NCBI RefSeq assembly: GCF_002887735.1
Contig: NZ_PKQP01000005.1
Location: 62,001 to 126,000 of the forward strand
From: Stenotrophomonas bentonitica
GTDB lineage: Bacteria; Pseudomonadota; Gammaproteobacteria; Xanthomonadales; Xanthomonadaceae
Direction of reading: 5' to 3'
Length of the DNA: 64,000 bases
The notes below the pieces were generated by a model that was not told the origin of the DNA, ran no database searches, and was given only the letters and a program-made list of their open reading frames with translations. This document shows, in pieces, positions 27,285 to 35,866 of this stretch. The position numbers were made by a program, and so were the translations under genes. The stretch's first letter is position 1. Each line of letters begins with the position of its first letter.

Positions 27285-27770
27285 ATGTCCTACGACCACC
27301 TCCTCTGGCCTACCGGCACCGCCTACTTCTTCAGCGCGCACCTGCGCGATCGCAGCAGCAGCTTGCTGGTGGAACAGGCGCAGACCCTGCGGCTGGCGTT
27401 CCGGGTGGCGCAGCAGGCGCGGCCGTTCCGGATCAACGCGATCGTGGTGCTGCCGGACCATCTGCATGGGGTGTGGACATTGCCGGAGGGCGATGAGGAG
27501 GGTCATCGCCGTTGGGCGCAGGTCCAGGCGATCTTCGACCGGCAGTTGCCGATGGTTGATCCGCGGCTGCAGCTGCGGCGGGACCGCAGCCTGCGGCCCC
27601 TATGGCACAACGGCTTCCGCGAGCACCGGATCGTTGACGCCGAGGACCTGCAACGGCACGTGGCCTATGTGCACCACAACCCGGTCAAGCACGGGCACGT
27701 GAGGGATGCGACGCAATGGCCGTACAGCTCGATCCACCGCGGTCGCCGCGAGCCGGAGGAGCCAGGCTGA
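27285..27770 (+). CDS. REP-associated tyrosine transposase (RAYT, Y1/HUH type)
   Basis: A 161-residue single-stranded DNA transposase of the IS200/IS605-like TnpREP family. The HUH metal motif is LPDHLHGVW (His59, His61) and the catalytic tyrosine is Tyr128 in HVAYVHHNPVKHG; RPLWHNGFREHRI is also typical. These domesticated enzymes cut and join REP hairpins and are thought to have spread the REPs. Many REPs of the GTAG class lie in this window (2295, 47192-47344, 60845-60930, 62790). The usual length is 150-180, so it looks intact. ATG 27285 follows a GGAG ribosome binding site. Confidence 0.93.
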   Translation: MSYDHLLWPTGTAYFFSAHLRDRSSSLLVEQAQTLRLAFRVAQQARPFRINAIVVLPDHLHGVWTLPEGDEEGHRRWAQVQAIFDRQLPMVDPRLQLRRDRSLRPLWHNGFREHRIVDAEDLQRHVAYVHHNPVKHGHVRDATQWPYSSIHRGRREPEEPG

Positions 27771-27861
27771 GGATTGGAGATGGGGATGGGGTTCCCGCCT
27801 GTGTACGACCGCGGGCGGGGATGTTGGGGATGGGGGTCGCGGACCGGGCCACCGGTGCGGG

Positions 27862-27878
27862 CGGGCGGTTGCCGCCCG
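27862..27878 (+). repeat. Hairpin downstream of RAYT
   Basis: CGGGCGG-TTG-CCGCCCG, a perfect 7-bp stem, 91 bases after the RAYT stop. No T-run follows, so it may be a decayed REP half or a weak bidirectional terminator between convergent genes. Confidence 0.5.
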
Positions 27879-27918
27879 TATCAGTGGCCCGGTGGGCGGG
27901 ATCCGGAAACCTTGCCCA

Positions 27919-28338
27919 TCATGGGCACTTCACCGGAAACACCGGGCCGGCGCCGATCAGCACCAGCGCCATGTAGTCGCTGTCCTTGGCCTTGCCCTTG
28001 AGCGTGGCGCCTGGGTTGAACTTGAAGATGCCGAAGCCGCCACCGGGGCGGACCAGCGCTTTGTTGATCTGGTCGGCATCGTCGCGGAAGAACTGGGCGA
28101 TCTCGGCGCGGCTGGATTCCTGTAGCGGCGTGGCATCGCGCTGCCATTGCTCATCGCGGTTGAAGGACACGTAGTACTGGCCGCTCTGCTGCTCGATGCG
28201 GAATTCGGCCGGCTTGCGCGCGTGGGTGGCATAGCAGCCGAGCATCGGATCGGAGGAGAACACGCCGGCGCTGTTGTCCTTGCCGCAGCCGGTCAACAGC
28301 AGCGGCGACAGGAAGAGCAGGCTGGGCAGTACACGCAT
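27919..28338 (-). CDS. Hypothetical lipoprotein
   Basis: A 139-residue lipoprotein. The signal peptide has lipobox LLLTGC (Cys18). The mature part starts GKDNSAGVFSSDPMLGCYATHARKPAEFRIEQQ and has a small alpha/beta domain rich in charged residues; YYVSFNRDEQWQ and ALVRPGGGFGIFKFNPGATLKG stand out. I do not recognise a family. It is convergent with the RAYT gene and divergent from the small membrane protein gene; probably monocistronic and core. Confidence 0.75.
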   Translation of the reverse strand: MRVLPSLLFLSPLLLTGCGKDNSAGVFSSDPMLGCYATHARKPAEFRIEQQSGQYYVSFNRDEQWQRDATPLQESSRAEIAQFFRDDADQINKALVRPGGGFGIFKFNPGATLKGKAKDSDYMALVLIGAGPVFPVKCP

Positions 28339-28465
28339 GGCAGATCCTTGGCGGCGGGTGTGGGAGCATTGTCCAACACGGCGTGAAAAGATGCCGTCTG
28401 CGTGCCCCGTGCCCCGTCGTCGGCAGGCAATGGTGTACGGTGACGCGATTCTCAGGAGACCCCTC

Positions 28466-28798
28466 GTGCCGCCAGATTCTCCGCAAGCGCCGCGCCCATC
28501 GTCTGTCGCACCGATGTCGGCTCAACGGCTACCGCTGCTTGGTCTGGTCAGCTTCTTCGGCCTTCCCGTCGGGGCGGCCGCCGCGCATATCGCCACCGCC
28601 GCCAACCACGGGGTCACCGCCGGCGCCAGCACCACCGGCGTCTCGATCGGCGTACTTGCTTCAGCAGCCGTCGGCCTGATCGCCACGGTCGGCTCGCGCG
28701 TCCGTCAGGAGCGCTGGCCGTGGCTGGGCATCGTCGGTGCGGTGCTCAGTGCGGCGCCGCTGGTGCTGTTCCTGGTCGGGATGATGTTCAAGCACTGA
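28466..28798 (+). CDS. Small membrane protein, three predicted helices
   Basis: From GTG 28466 (AGGAG 7 bases upstream) it has 110 residues: a short Pro-rich tail, then three hydrophobic segments (LLGLVSFFGLPVGAAAAHI, SIGVLASAAVGLIATVG and LGIVGAVLSAAPLVLFLVGM). No motif is recognised. The frame stays open upstream to 28274, but that part runs across the lipoprotein gene on the other strand and lacks a ribosome binding site. Function unknown. Confidence 0.7.
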   Translation: MPPDSPQAPRPSSVAPMSAQRLPLLGLVSFFGLPVGAAAAHIATAANHGVTAGASTTGVSIGVLASAAVGLIATVGSRVRQERWPWLGIVGAVLSAAPLVLFLVGMMFKH

Positions 28799-28812
28799 GC
28801 CGGGCCGTCCGC

Positions 28813-29184
28813 TCAATGCCGGTGCCGCCGCCAGGCATTCCACACGTGCGTGCTGGCCAGCAGCAGGCTGCCGACCACGGTCATCGGGGTTTCGGCGTCG
28901 TGGCTCGGCCAGCCCATGGCGCCGGCCAGCAGCAACAGGAGTCCGATCGCCGCGCCGGCCATCGCCAGCACGGGCAGGCGATGCTGGCGGTGGGCGCGCC
29001 ACAACGCGAAGCCGGTCACCGGCGCGGCGATGGCCACGAACAGGGCATGCACCCACTCGGCCTGGGCCCACACGCCCATCAGCGGGAGCATCGCCGCGAG
29101 CAGCGGCAGGGCCAGGCAGTGCAGCAGGCATAGGCCGGAAAGCGCAATGGCGCCGGCATCCAACAGGGCAGAGGATCGCTTCAT
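28813..29184 (-). CDS. MerC domain protein (putative metal transporter)
   Basis: A 123-residue integral membrane protein with four predicted helices. The N-terminal helix carries GLCLLHCLALP with Cys19 and Cys23, the paired cysteines that bind metal in MerC. Outside mercury operons, MerC-like genes often sit beside Zur-regulated zinc genes. Here it diverges from a ZigA-like metallochaperone gene across a Zur box, so zinc or related metal transport under zinc starvation is more likely than mercury resistance; no merA, merT or merR is present. Confidence 0.85.
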   Translation of the reverse strand: MKRSSALLDAGAIALSGLCLLHCLALPLLAAMLPLMGVWAQAEWVHALFVAIAAPVTGFALWRAHRQHRLPVLAMAGAAIGLLLLLAGAMGWPSHDAETPMTVVGSLLLASTHVWNAWRRHRH

Positions 29185-29206
29185 GGGGCGTGGGGCCTTG
29201 GTCAGT

Positions 29207-29228
29207 GAATGTTATATAGTAACATTTC
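29207..29228. promoter_or_regulatory. Zur-type zinc box between divergent genes
   Basis: An AT-rich inverted repeat TGTTAT-ATA-GTAACA at 29210-29224, with flanking GAA and TTTC extending the dyad, resembles the Zur consensus of gammaproteobacteria. It lies between the MerC-like (start 29184) and ZigA-like (start 29254) genes and could repress both when zinc is plentiful. Confidence 0.8.
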
Positions 29229-29253
29229 ATTCCCCTTCCTGACCTGCTCTGCC

Positions 29254-30582
29254 ATGACTGCCTCTGCCTCCTTTGATTCGCGTCTGCCGGTCACCGTGCT
29301 GTCCGGCTTCCTGGGCGCCGGCAAGACCACCCTGCTCAATCAGCTGCTGCGCAACCGCGAGGGCCGCCGGGTCGCGGTGATCGTCAACGACATGAGCGAG
29401 ATCAACGTCGATGCGCAGTTGGTGCGCGAGGGTGGCGCTGCGTTGAGCCGCACCGAGGAGACGCTGGTGGAGTTCAGCAACGGCTGCATCTGCTGCACGC
29501 TGCGCGATGACCTGCTGCAGGAGGTGCGCCGGCTCGCGGCGGAGGGGCGCTACGACTACCTGCTGATCGAGTCGACCGGGATCGCCGAGCCGATGCCGGT
29601 CGCGGCAACCTTCTCGGTGCGCGATGAGGATGGCTTCAGCCTCAGCGACATCGCGCGGCTGGATACGCTGGTGACGGTGGTCGATGGCGCGCGGTTCCTG
29701 CACGACTTCGGCTCAAGTGACCGGCTGACCGACCGCGGCCAGCAGGCCGGTGAGGACGACGACCGCGGTGTCGTGAATCTGCTCGCCGAGCAGATCGAGT
29801 TCGCCAACGTGATCGTGGTGAGCAAGTGCGATCTGATCGACGATGACACGCTGCAGTCCACGCTCGCCGTGCTGCGTGCCATGAACCGCGATGCGCGGCT
29901 GGTGATGTCCGAGCAGGGCAATGTGCCGCTGCACGAGGTCCTTGATACCGGCCGCTACGATTTCGTCAAAGCGCAGTTGGCGCCGGGCTGGATGCAGGCG
30001 CTGCGTGGCCAGCACACGCCCGAGACCGAGGAGTACGGCATCACCAGCTTCGTCTACCGCTCGCGCCGGCCGTTCCACCCGCAGCGTTTCGCACGGCTGC
30101 TGGAGACCGGGCTGGGCAGTGTGATCCGCAGTAAGGGTTTCTTCTGGCTGGCCAACCGCATGGACTGGGTGGGCGAGCTCTCCAGCGTCGGTGCCGCCAC
30201 CCAGACCTCGGCTGCCGGCTTCTGGTATGCCTCGCGCGAGCGCATGGAGGCTGGTCTGGAAAACACCGCGCCGCTGCTGCCGCCCACGCGCGTGCCCTAT
30301 ACGGATATCGGCTGGGCCCGCCAGCAGGCGGCGTGCTGGACCGCGCCGCTGCCCAGCGTGGAGCAGGTCGGCGATGCCGGTGAGTACCAGGCGATGCGCA
30401 GGCTGTGGCATCCGTGGTGGGGCGACCGCCGCCAGGAACTGGCGGTGATCGGCGTGGCGATGGACGAGCACGCGGTGCGTGCCGAGCTGGATGCCTGCCT
30501 GCTCAACGATGAAGAACTGCGCGCCGGCCCGCTGTTGTGGCAGTTGTTGCCGGACGCTTTCCCGGCGTGGGCGCGCGCGTAG
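29254..30582 (+). CDS. ZigA/YciC-like COG0523 GTPase, zinc metallochaperone
   Basis: A 442-residue G3E-family GTPase. Walker A is GFLGAGKT (18-25); the metal site CICC is at 78-81 (Cys78, Cys80, Cys81), just as in zinc-binding COG0523 proteins; the G4 motif VSKCDL and a C-terminal CobW_C domain ending in [11 protein letters not shown] are also present. The last motif is typical of the Zur-regulated ZigA/YciC subgroup, which delivers zinc to client enzymes during zinc starvation. ATG 29254 is preferred to the longer in-frame start at 29209 because the Zur box overlaps the latter. Its TAG stop lies in a GTAG hairpin shared with the convergent ABC-F gene. Confidence 0.93.
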   Translation: MTASASFDSRLPVTVLSGFLGAGKTTLLNQLLRNREGRRVAVIVNDMSEINVDAQLVREGGAALSRTEETLVEFSNGCICCTLRDDLLQEVRRLAAEGRYDYLLIESTGIAEPMPVAATFSVRDEDGFSLSDIARLDTLVTVVDGARFLHDFGSSDRLTDRGQQAGEDDDRGVVNLLAEQIEFANVIVVSKCDLIDDDTLQSTLAVLRAMNRDARLVMSEQGNVPLHEVLDTGRYDFVKAQLAPGWMQALRGQHTPETEEYGITSFVYRSRRPFHPQRFARLLETGLGSVIRSKGFFWLANRMDWVGELSSVGAATQTSAAGFWYASRERMEAGLENTAPLLPPTRVPYTDIGWARQQAACWTAPLPSVEQVGDAGEYQAMRRLWHPWWGDRRQELAVIGVAMDEHAVRAELDACLLNDEELRAGPLLWQLLPDAFPAWARA

Positions 30583-30595
30583 CCGCCGGCGCTAC
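30579..30595. repeat. GTAG...CTAC hairpin between convergent genes
   Basis: GTAGC (30579-30583) and GCTAC (30591-30595) form a 5-bp stem with a 7-base loop. It contains both stop codons: TAG of the ZigA-like gene at 30580-30582 and TAG of the ABC-F gene at 30592-30594. It may be a minimal REP-type element or bidirectional terminator. Confidence 0.55.
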
Positions 30596-32202
30596 ACCGG
30601 CGTCAGCTGCCAGCCCTGATCAGATGCGCGCAGGGTATGGCTCAAGCCGACCGCCTCCAGCAGCGCGGCATCGTGCGAGACGATCATCAACGTGCCGGTG
30701 TACTGACCGAGCATCTGCTCCAGCGCGGTCAGCGAGGGCAGGTCGAGGTGATTGCCGGGTTCGTCGAGCAGCAGCAATTGCGGCGGCGTCTGCGCGTACA
30801 GCACGGACGCCAGCGCCGCCTTCAGGCGTTCGCCACCGCTGAGCGTGCCCAACGGCCGCAGGCTGCGCTCGGCATCCAGGCCGAGCAGGGCCAACTGCGT
30901 GCGCAGCGTACCTTCGTCGGCCAACGGATGCGCGCGCTGCAGCAGTGACAGCGCCGAGGCATCGCCCGGCAGCATCGTCAGCGACTGATCGAGCAGGGCG
31001 ACACTGGCCGCCACCTCGACGTGCCCCGACACCGGCGCCAACGTGCCGGCCAGCAACCGCAGCAGCGTGGATTTGCCGCTGCCGTTGCGGCCCTGCACCC
31101 CGATCCGCTGGCCGCGCTGCACGGTGAGATCCAGCGTGTTCCAGGGCGCCTGCACCCACGGCAGTTCGGCGGCGACGAGCTCGGCCACGCGCTGGGGGCC
31201 CGGCTGGCTGATCACCGGGGCAAGCAGGGCGATCTCGATGTCCTGCTCCACCTCGCCGGCGGCCTCGCGCACGCGCGCGTCCAGTTCGGTACGGCGCTCG
31301 TTCTGCTGTGCCTGCCAGCGGCCGGCAGTGTGCTCGCTGCGGTTCTTCATGCCACCGAGCAGGATCGGTGCCTGGTTGGCGGTGCGTGCATCGCGTGTAG
31401 CGCGCGCCTGCCGATGCGCCATCTTCTCGCGCTGATCGCGCAGCTCGGTCTGCTGATGGCGGCGCTCGCGCTTGCGCAGGGCCAGCTCGGCCTGGGCACT
31501 GCGCCGCTCGCCGTGTTTCTGTTCGGCGTAGAGATCGTAGTTGCCGCCGTACTGGCGCAGCCCGCTTGGCGACAGTTCGACGATGCGCGTCATGTGCCGC
31601 AGCAGCGTACGGTCGTGGCTGATCACGATCAGGCCGCCGTGCCAGCGCTGCAGCGCGTCGATCAGGCGCTCGCGATGGTCGGCATCAAGATGGTTGCTGG
31701 GTTCATCCAGGATCAGCCCCTCGGCACCGGACAGGAACGCACCGGCCAGTGCGACCTGCATCGCTTGGCCACCGCTGAGCGTCGCTGCCGGCTGCAGGGG
31801 ATCGAGCGCAGGCAGCCCGAGCAGGTGCCACTGTGCCTGCAGCTGCTCGCGTAGATCCCAGCGCTCACCCACGCAGCTGAAATCGTCGGGATCGACGCTG
31901 CCGGCTTCGATGCGGAGCAGGGCATCGAGCACCGCACCGACCCCGGCCAGGTCGGCGATGCGGCCCTCGGGTACGCCGCTGTGCTGGGTGAGCAGGTGCA
32001 CCGGCCCACTGCGCGGGATGCGGCCGGAGGTGGGCGCGAGATCGCCGCTGAGCAAGCGTGCGAGCACGCTTTTGCCCACGCCGTTGCGCCCGACCAGACC
32101 GGTCGGGGTGCCGTCGAACGCGGCGGACAGTTCGGAAAACAGGACCCGGCCGTCGGGCAGGGTATGCGTCACGCGGTCGAGCGTGAGAGCGAATGCGGTC
32201 AT
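30592..32202 (-). CDS. ABC-F family ATPase
   Basis: A 536-residue protein with two ABC nucleotide-binding domains and no membrane segment, the ABC-F arrangement acting at the ribosome in translation or antibiotic protection. Domain 1: Walker A GLVGRNGVGKS, signature LSGGQ, Walker B LILDEPSNHLD. Domain 2: Walker A GVQGRNGSGKS, signature LSGGE, Walker B LLLLDEPGNHLD. The linker is long and basic (KRERRHQQTELRDQREKMAHR), then LLGGMKNRSEHTAGR, resembling an Uup-like subgroup. No known antibiotic-resistance assignment can be made. ATG 32202 has GGAGGT 3 bases upstream. Confidence 0.92.
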   Translation of the reverse strand: MTAFALTLDRVTHTLPDGRVLFSELSAAFDGTPTGLVGRNGVGKSVLARLLSGDLAPTSGRIPRSGPVHLLTQHSGVPEGRIADLAGVGAVLDALLRIEAGSVDPDDFSCVGERWDLREQLQAQWHLLGLPALDPLQPAATLSGGQAMQVALAGAFLSGAEGLILDEPSNHLDADHRERLIDALQRWHGGLIVISHDRTLLRHMTRIVELSPSGLRQYGGNYDLYAEQKHGERRSAQAELALRKRERRHQQTELRDQREKMAHRQARATRDARTANQAPILLGGMKNRSEHTAGRWQAQQNERRTELDARVREAAGEVEQDIEIALLAPVISQPGPQRVAELVAAELPWVQAPWNTLDLTVQRGQRIGVQGRNGSGKSTLLRLLAGTLAPVSGHVEVAASVALLDQSLTMLPGDASALSLLQRAHPLADEGTLRTQLALLGLDAERSLRPLGTLSGGERLKAALASVLYAQTPPQLLLLDEPGNHLDLPSLTALEQMLGQYTGTLMIVSHDAALLEAVGLSHTLRASDQGWQLTPV

Positions 32203-32388
32203 GCGACCTCCATTGGATGCCAAGGACTCCCCTCCTGCGGAACAGGTGGGTGGAGACGGGCCGTCAGACGACGGCGGCATCAATGGCGCATGTAGGCTTA
32301 CCTCGGCAACAAAGGCGGCTGGCTGCCGCGCGGCCAGTATAGAACCGCGCGGCGGCGGGCCGATGAACGCGGCCTGCTCAGCAGCTGC

Positions 32389-33291
32389 TCAGCAGCTCAC
32401 GCCGGTCAGCCGCGCGCTGATGAAATCGATGAAGACCCGCAGCTTGGGCAGCACATGGCGGCCGGAGGGCCACAGCAGGTAGAAGGTGCCGCAGGCATGG
32501 ATGCGGTCGGCCATCACCCGCTGCAGCCGACCGTCGGCCAGTGCCTCGCGCACCGAGTGCTCGGGGATGTAGGCGATGCCGCGCCCGGCCAGCGCGAAGG
32601 CCAGCCGCGCTTCGATGGTGTTGCTGACCATCGAGACCGGCAGTGCCAGTGGCGCAGCGCCTGGCGTCTGCGGCAGCGGCCACGGTTCGAGCTTGCCGCT
32701 GCTGGGGAAGCGGTAGTGCAGGCAGTCGTGGTGCAGCAGGTCCTCGGGCACACGTGGCGTACCGCGCCGGGCCAGATAGTCCGGCGAGGCCACCAGGTAG
32801 CGCGGAAACACGCCGAGTTGCCGGGCACTCAGACGCGAGTCGGTGGGCTCGCTGACCCGCAAAACGGCGTCGAAACCCTCCTCGATCACATCCACCAGCC
32901 GGTCATCGAAATCCAGCTCCAGGCGGATGCCGGGATAAGCCGCCATGAACTCGGTGAGCAGCGGCAGCGAGATGTCGCCGACCAGCGGCAGGCTGACCCG
33001 CAGCACCCCCGTGGGTGCCTCGGTCTGCTGGACCAGCTCGTCACGGGCGGCGTCACGCTCATCCAGGATGCGCCGGCATCGGACCAGGAAGCGCTCTCCC
33101 TCGGCGGTGAGGGTGATGCTGCGGGTGCTGCGGTGGAACAGCCGCACGCCGAGTGCCTGTTCCAGCCGCGACACGGTCTTGCCGGCGGCCGAGGCGGAGA
33201 TGCCGAGCATGCGGCCGGTCTCGACGAAGCTGCGGGTGTCGGCGACCTGCACGAAGGTCTGCAGGTTGCCGAGGTTGTCCAAGGCTGACAT
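32389..33291 (-). CDS. LysR family transcriptional regulator
   Basis: A 300-residue LysR-type regulator. The N-terminal helix-turn-helix reads FVQVADTRSFVETGRMLGISASAAGKTVSRLEQALGVRLFHRSTR (about 13-57), followed by a periplasmic-binding-protein-like effector domain (VLRVSLPLVGDISLPLLTEF onward). The divergent MFS exporter gene 309 bp away is its likely target. ATG 33291 begins MSALDNLGNLQTF; there is no strong ribosome binding site, and ATG 33303 (MPPP) is possible. Effector unknown. Confidence 0.9.
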   Translation of the reverse strand: MSALDNLGNLQTFVQVADTRSFVETGRMLGISASAAGKTVSRLEQALGVRLFHRSTRSITLTAEGERFLVRCRRILDERDAARDELVQQTEAPTGVLRVSLPLVGDISLPLLTEFMAAYPGIRLELDFDDRLVDVIEEGFDAVLRVSEPTDSRLSARQLGVFPRYLVASPDYLARRGTPRVPEDLLHHDCLHYRFPSSGKLEPWPLPQTPGAAPLALPVSMVSNTIEARLAFALAGRGIAYIPEHSVREALADGRLQRVMADRIHACGTFYLLWPSGRHVLPKLRVFIDFISARLTGVSC

Positions 33292-33600
33292 GGGTGGGGG
33301 CATGGGGAGGAAAGCGGGCACTGTAACCGTCGGCAGGGCCTGCGGGGCGGGAGGTGCAGCCATCGGCCCGCAACACTGCGGTGCGCCAGGCGCCGGTTGG
33401 GGTGAAAGACCTTGCGGGGAGGGCGCTTCACCGATTGCGGCCCTGCAGGTCCGGAATGTGCGGAACGCCAACCGGCTGTTTCGGCAGGCGCTCGCGGCCT
33501 ACGGTGGCGCTCCCTCACCTCCCGGCGCCGCCATGTCCTCCTTCCCTGACCTCCGCGACCCCACGCGCCCGCTGGATGCGGCCCCCACCCGGGTGCACCC
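33292..33600. other. Intergenic control region, LysR / MFS divergent genes
   Basis: 309 bp with no gene. It must hold both divergent promoters and LysR binding sites, which I could not resolve by eye; no clear T-N11-A dyad stands out. Confidence 0.5.
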
Positions 33601-34803
33601 ATGAGCGGTCACGCGGTCGATACCAGCGCCGTGCCCCTGCCCAACGCGGCCACCCGATTGCCTTTCGGTGGTCTGCTGGCGCTGGCCTGCGCGGGCTTCA
33701 TCACCATCCTCACCGAGGCATTGCCGGCGGGCCTGCTGTCACCGATGAGCGCCGATCTGGGCGTCAGCCGCGCGCTCGTCGGGCAGCTGGTCACCATCTA
33801 CGCCCTGGGCTCGCTGGTTGCCGCACTGCCGATGACCGCATTGACGCGGCGCTGGCCACGCCGCCCGCTGCTGCTCACCGCGATCGCCGGTTTCGTGGTG
33901 GTCAATACCATCACCGCGATGACACATCACTACGGCCTGATGCTGGTCGCACGCTTCTGCGCCGGCATCAGCGCGGGCCTGCTGTGGTCGCTGGTGGCGG
34001 GGTACGCCAGCCGCATGGTGGTGCCGCAGCTGCAGGGCCGGGCGATCGCGGTGGCGATGGTCGGCACGCCGCTGGCACTGTCGCTGGGCATCCCCGCCGG
34101 TACGCTGCTCGGCCAGACCATCGGCTGGCGCTGGGCGTTCGGGTTGATGTCGCTGCTCAGCGTGGGCCTGCTGGTGTGGGCGCGGCTGGCGCTGCCGTCG
34201 TTGCCGGCCCCGGGCGCAGCGGCCCAGCAGCCGTTGGGCAACGTGCTGCGCCTGCGCGGCATGCGCACCGCGCTGATGACGATGTTCCTCTACGTGTTGG
34301 CGCACAACGTGCTCTACACCTACATCGAGCCGTTTGCGTCGCTGTCCGGCGCGGCGGCGTGGCTGGATCGCCTGTTGCTGGTGTTCGGGGTGGCCGCGCT
34401 GGTCGGCATCTGGATCACCGGACTGCTGGTGGATCGCTGGCTGCGCGCGCTGGTGATCGCAAGCACCGTGGCCTTCGCACTCTCGGCAGTGGCGTTCGGC
34501 CTGTGGCCCGGCTCGCCGTGGGTACTGGTGATCGGGACAGTGGTGTGGGGCATATCCTTCGGTGGCGTTCCCACGCTGTTCCAGACCGCGGTGGCGCGCC
34601 GTGCGGACGAGGCCGGGGACATCGCGCAGTCCTTCGTGGTGACCGGCTGGAACCTGGCCATCGCGCTGGCGGGCATCCTCGGCGGCGTGATGCTGGAAAC
34701 CGTCGGCGAACGCTGGCTGCCAGCGGTCCTGCTGGTACTGCTGCTGGCCACGTTGATGGTGGTGTTGCGCCAGCCGCGCGCCTGGGCACCGATCACGCAC
34801 TGA
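33601..34803 (+). CDS. MFS transporter, DHA1-type efflux
   Basis: A 400-residue major facilitator with about 12 helices. FITILTEALPAGLLSPMSADLGVS and the loop RWPRRPLLL (motif A-like), plus GRAIAVAMVGTPLALSLGIPAGTLLGQTIGWRWAF (motif C-like), are typical of drug:H+ antiporter-1 / sugar efflux proteins such as AraJ. Divergent from a LysR gene, so induction by its ligand is likely. Substrate unknown. Confidence 0.92.
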   Translation: MSGHAVDTSAVPLPNAATRLPFGGLLALACAGFITILTEALPAGLLSPMSADLGVSRALVGQLVTIYALGSLVAALPMTALTRRWPRRPLLLTAIAGFVVVNTITAMTHHYGLMLVARFCAGISAGLLWSLVAGYASRMVVPQLQGRAIAVAMVGTPLALSLGIPAGTLLGQTIGWRWAFGLMSLLSVGLLVWARLALPSLPAPGAAAQQPLGNVLRLRGMRTALMTMFLYVLAHNVLYTYIEPFASLSGAAAWLDRLLLVFGVAALVGIWITGLLVDRWLRALVIASTVAFALSAVAFGLWPGSPWVLVIGTVVWGISFGGVPTLFQTAVARRADEAGDIAQSFVVTGWNLAIALAGILGGVMLETVGERWLPAVLLVLLLATLMVVLRQPRAWAPITH

Positions 34804-34882
34804 GCCCAGCCGCCGCACCCGGCAAGATGGAGCGTGATGCCCGGCGCTATGCTGGGGCCAGGTATCGCGATGGGAGCAGCGG

Positions 34883-35857
34883 GTGCGCAAGGGAGTTCTT
34901 CGAAGTGCTGTGCTGGCCCTGTTGTGCCTGGCCGGCATCGCCCACGCGGCGGCGCCGGAGCGGCGCATCGCGCTGACCATCGACGATCTGCCCTGGCAGC
35001 GCCTGGACGAACGCGCCGAGCCCGAGCTTGCCGCCCGGCATGCGCAGCTGATCGCGGCCCTGAAGCGGGCCGACGTGCCGGTGGTGGGCTTCGTCAACGA
35101 GGTCAAGCTGGAGGTGGACGGGCAGGTGCAACCGGCGCGGGTGCAGATGCTGCGCGACTGGCGCGATGCCGGCGTTGAGCTGGGCAACCACACCTACGGG
35201 CATGTCGACCTGCATGCGATCGGGCTGGCCGCCTACGAGCAGGACATCCTGCGCGGCGAGGCGACGCTGCGTCCGTTGCTGGCCGAGACCGGGCAGGCGC
35301 CGCGCTGGTTCCGGCATCCGTACCTGCGTGCCGGGCAGTCGCCGCACGAACGCGCGGCGCTCGGGGAGTTCCTGCAGCAGCACGGGTATCGGGTTGCACC
35401 GGTCACGGTCGACAACAGCGAGTGGATCTGGGCGTTCGCCTACGATCATGTGCGCGATACCGACACCGATCCTGTCTCGCGCGAGGCGCGCCTGCGCCAG
35501 CTGCGCCGTGGCTACGTGCCGTACATGCTCAAGAAACTGGACTACTACGAGCAGCAGGGCCAGCAGCTGCTGGGCCGGCTGCCGGCGCAGGTGTGGCTGA
35601 TCCATGCCAACGCGCTCAGTGCCGACTGCGTGGAGGAGCTGGTCGCGGCCACGCGCCGGCGGGGCTATCGCTTCATCTCGCTGGAGGCCGCCTTGCAGGA
35701 TCCGGCCTATCAGCATCCCGATGGCTACAACGGCGCCGGTGGCATCAGCTGGATCCAGCGCTGGGCGATGGCGGAAAACAAACCGAAGGCCTTCTACGCA
35801 GGCGAGCCGCCGGTGCCGGCATGGGTGATGACGCTGGCCGGGCTCGAGCGGGAATGA
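34883..35857 (+). CDS. Secreted polysaccharide deacetylase
   Basis: A 324-residue carbohydrate esterase 4-like enzyme with a signal peptide (LALLCLAGIAHAAA). Catalytic Asp34/Asp35 lie in LTIDDLPW, metal ligands His103 and His107 in GNHTYGH, and the RHPYLR motif (144-149) completes the active site. It would remove N- or O-acetyl groups from envelope or extracellular polysaccharide in the periplasm. The start is GTG 34883 with GGGAG about 6 bases upstream. It ends 9 bp before the convergent EAL gene. Substrate unknown; length is within the family range. Confidence 0.9.
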   Translation: MRKGVLRSAVLALLCLAGIAHAAAPERRIALTIDDLPWQRLDERAEPELAARHAQLIAALKRADVPVVGFVNEVKLEVDGQVQPARVQMLRDWRDAGVELGNHTYGHVDLHAIGLAAYEQDILRGEATLRPLLAETGQAPRWFRHPYLRAGQSPHERAALGEFLQQHGYRVAPVTVDNSEWIWAFAYDHVRDTDTDPVSREARLRQLRRGYVPYMLKKLDYYEQQGQQLLGRLPAQVWLIHANALSADCVEELVAATRRRGYRFISLEAALQDPAYQHPDGYNGAGGISWIQRWAMAENKPKAFYAGEPPVPAWVMTLAGLERE

Positions 35858-35866
35858 TGCGCCGGC

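Noticed and set aside
28813..29184. Mercury resistance determinant
   Set aside because: No merA, merT, merP or merR; the Zur box and ZigA-like neighbour point to zinc.
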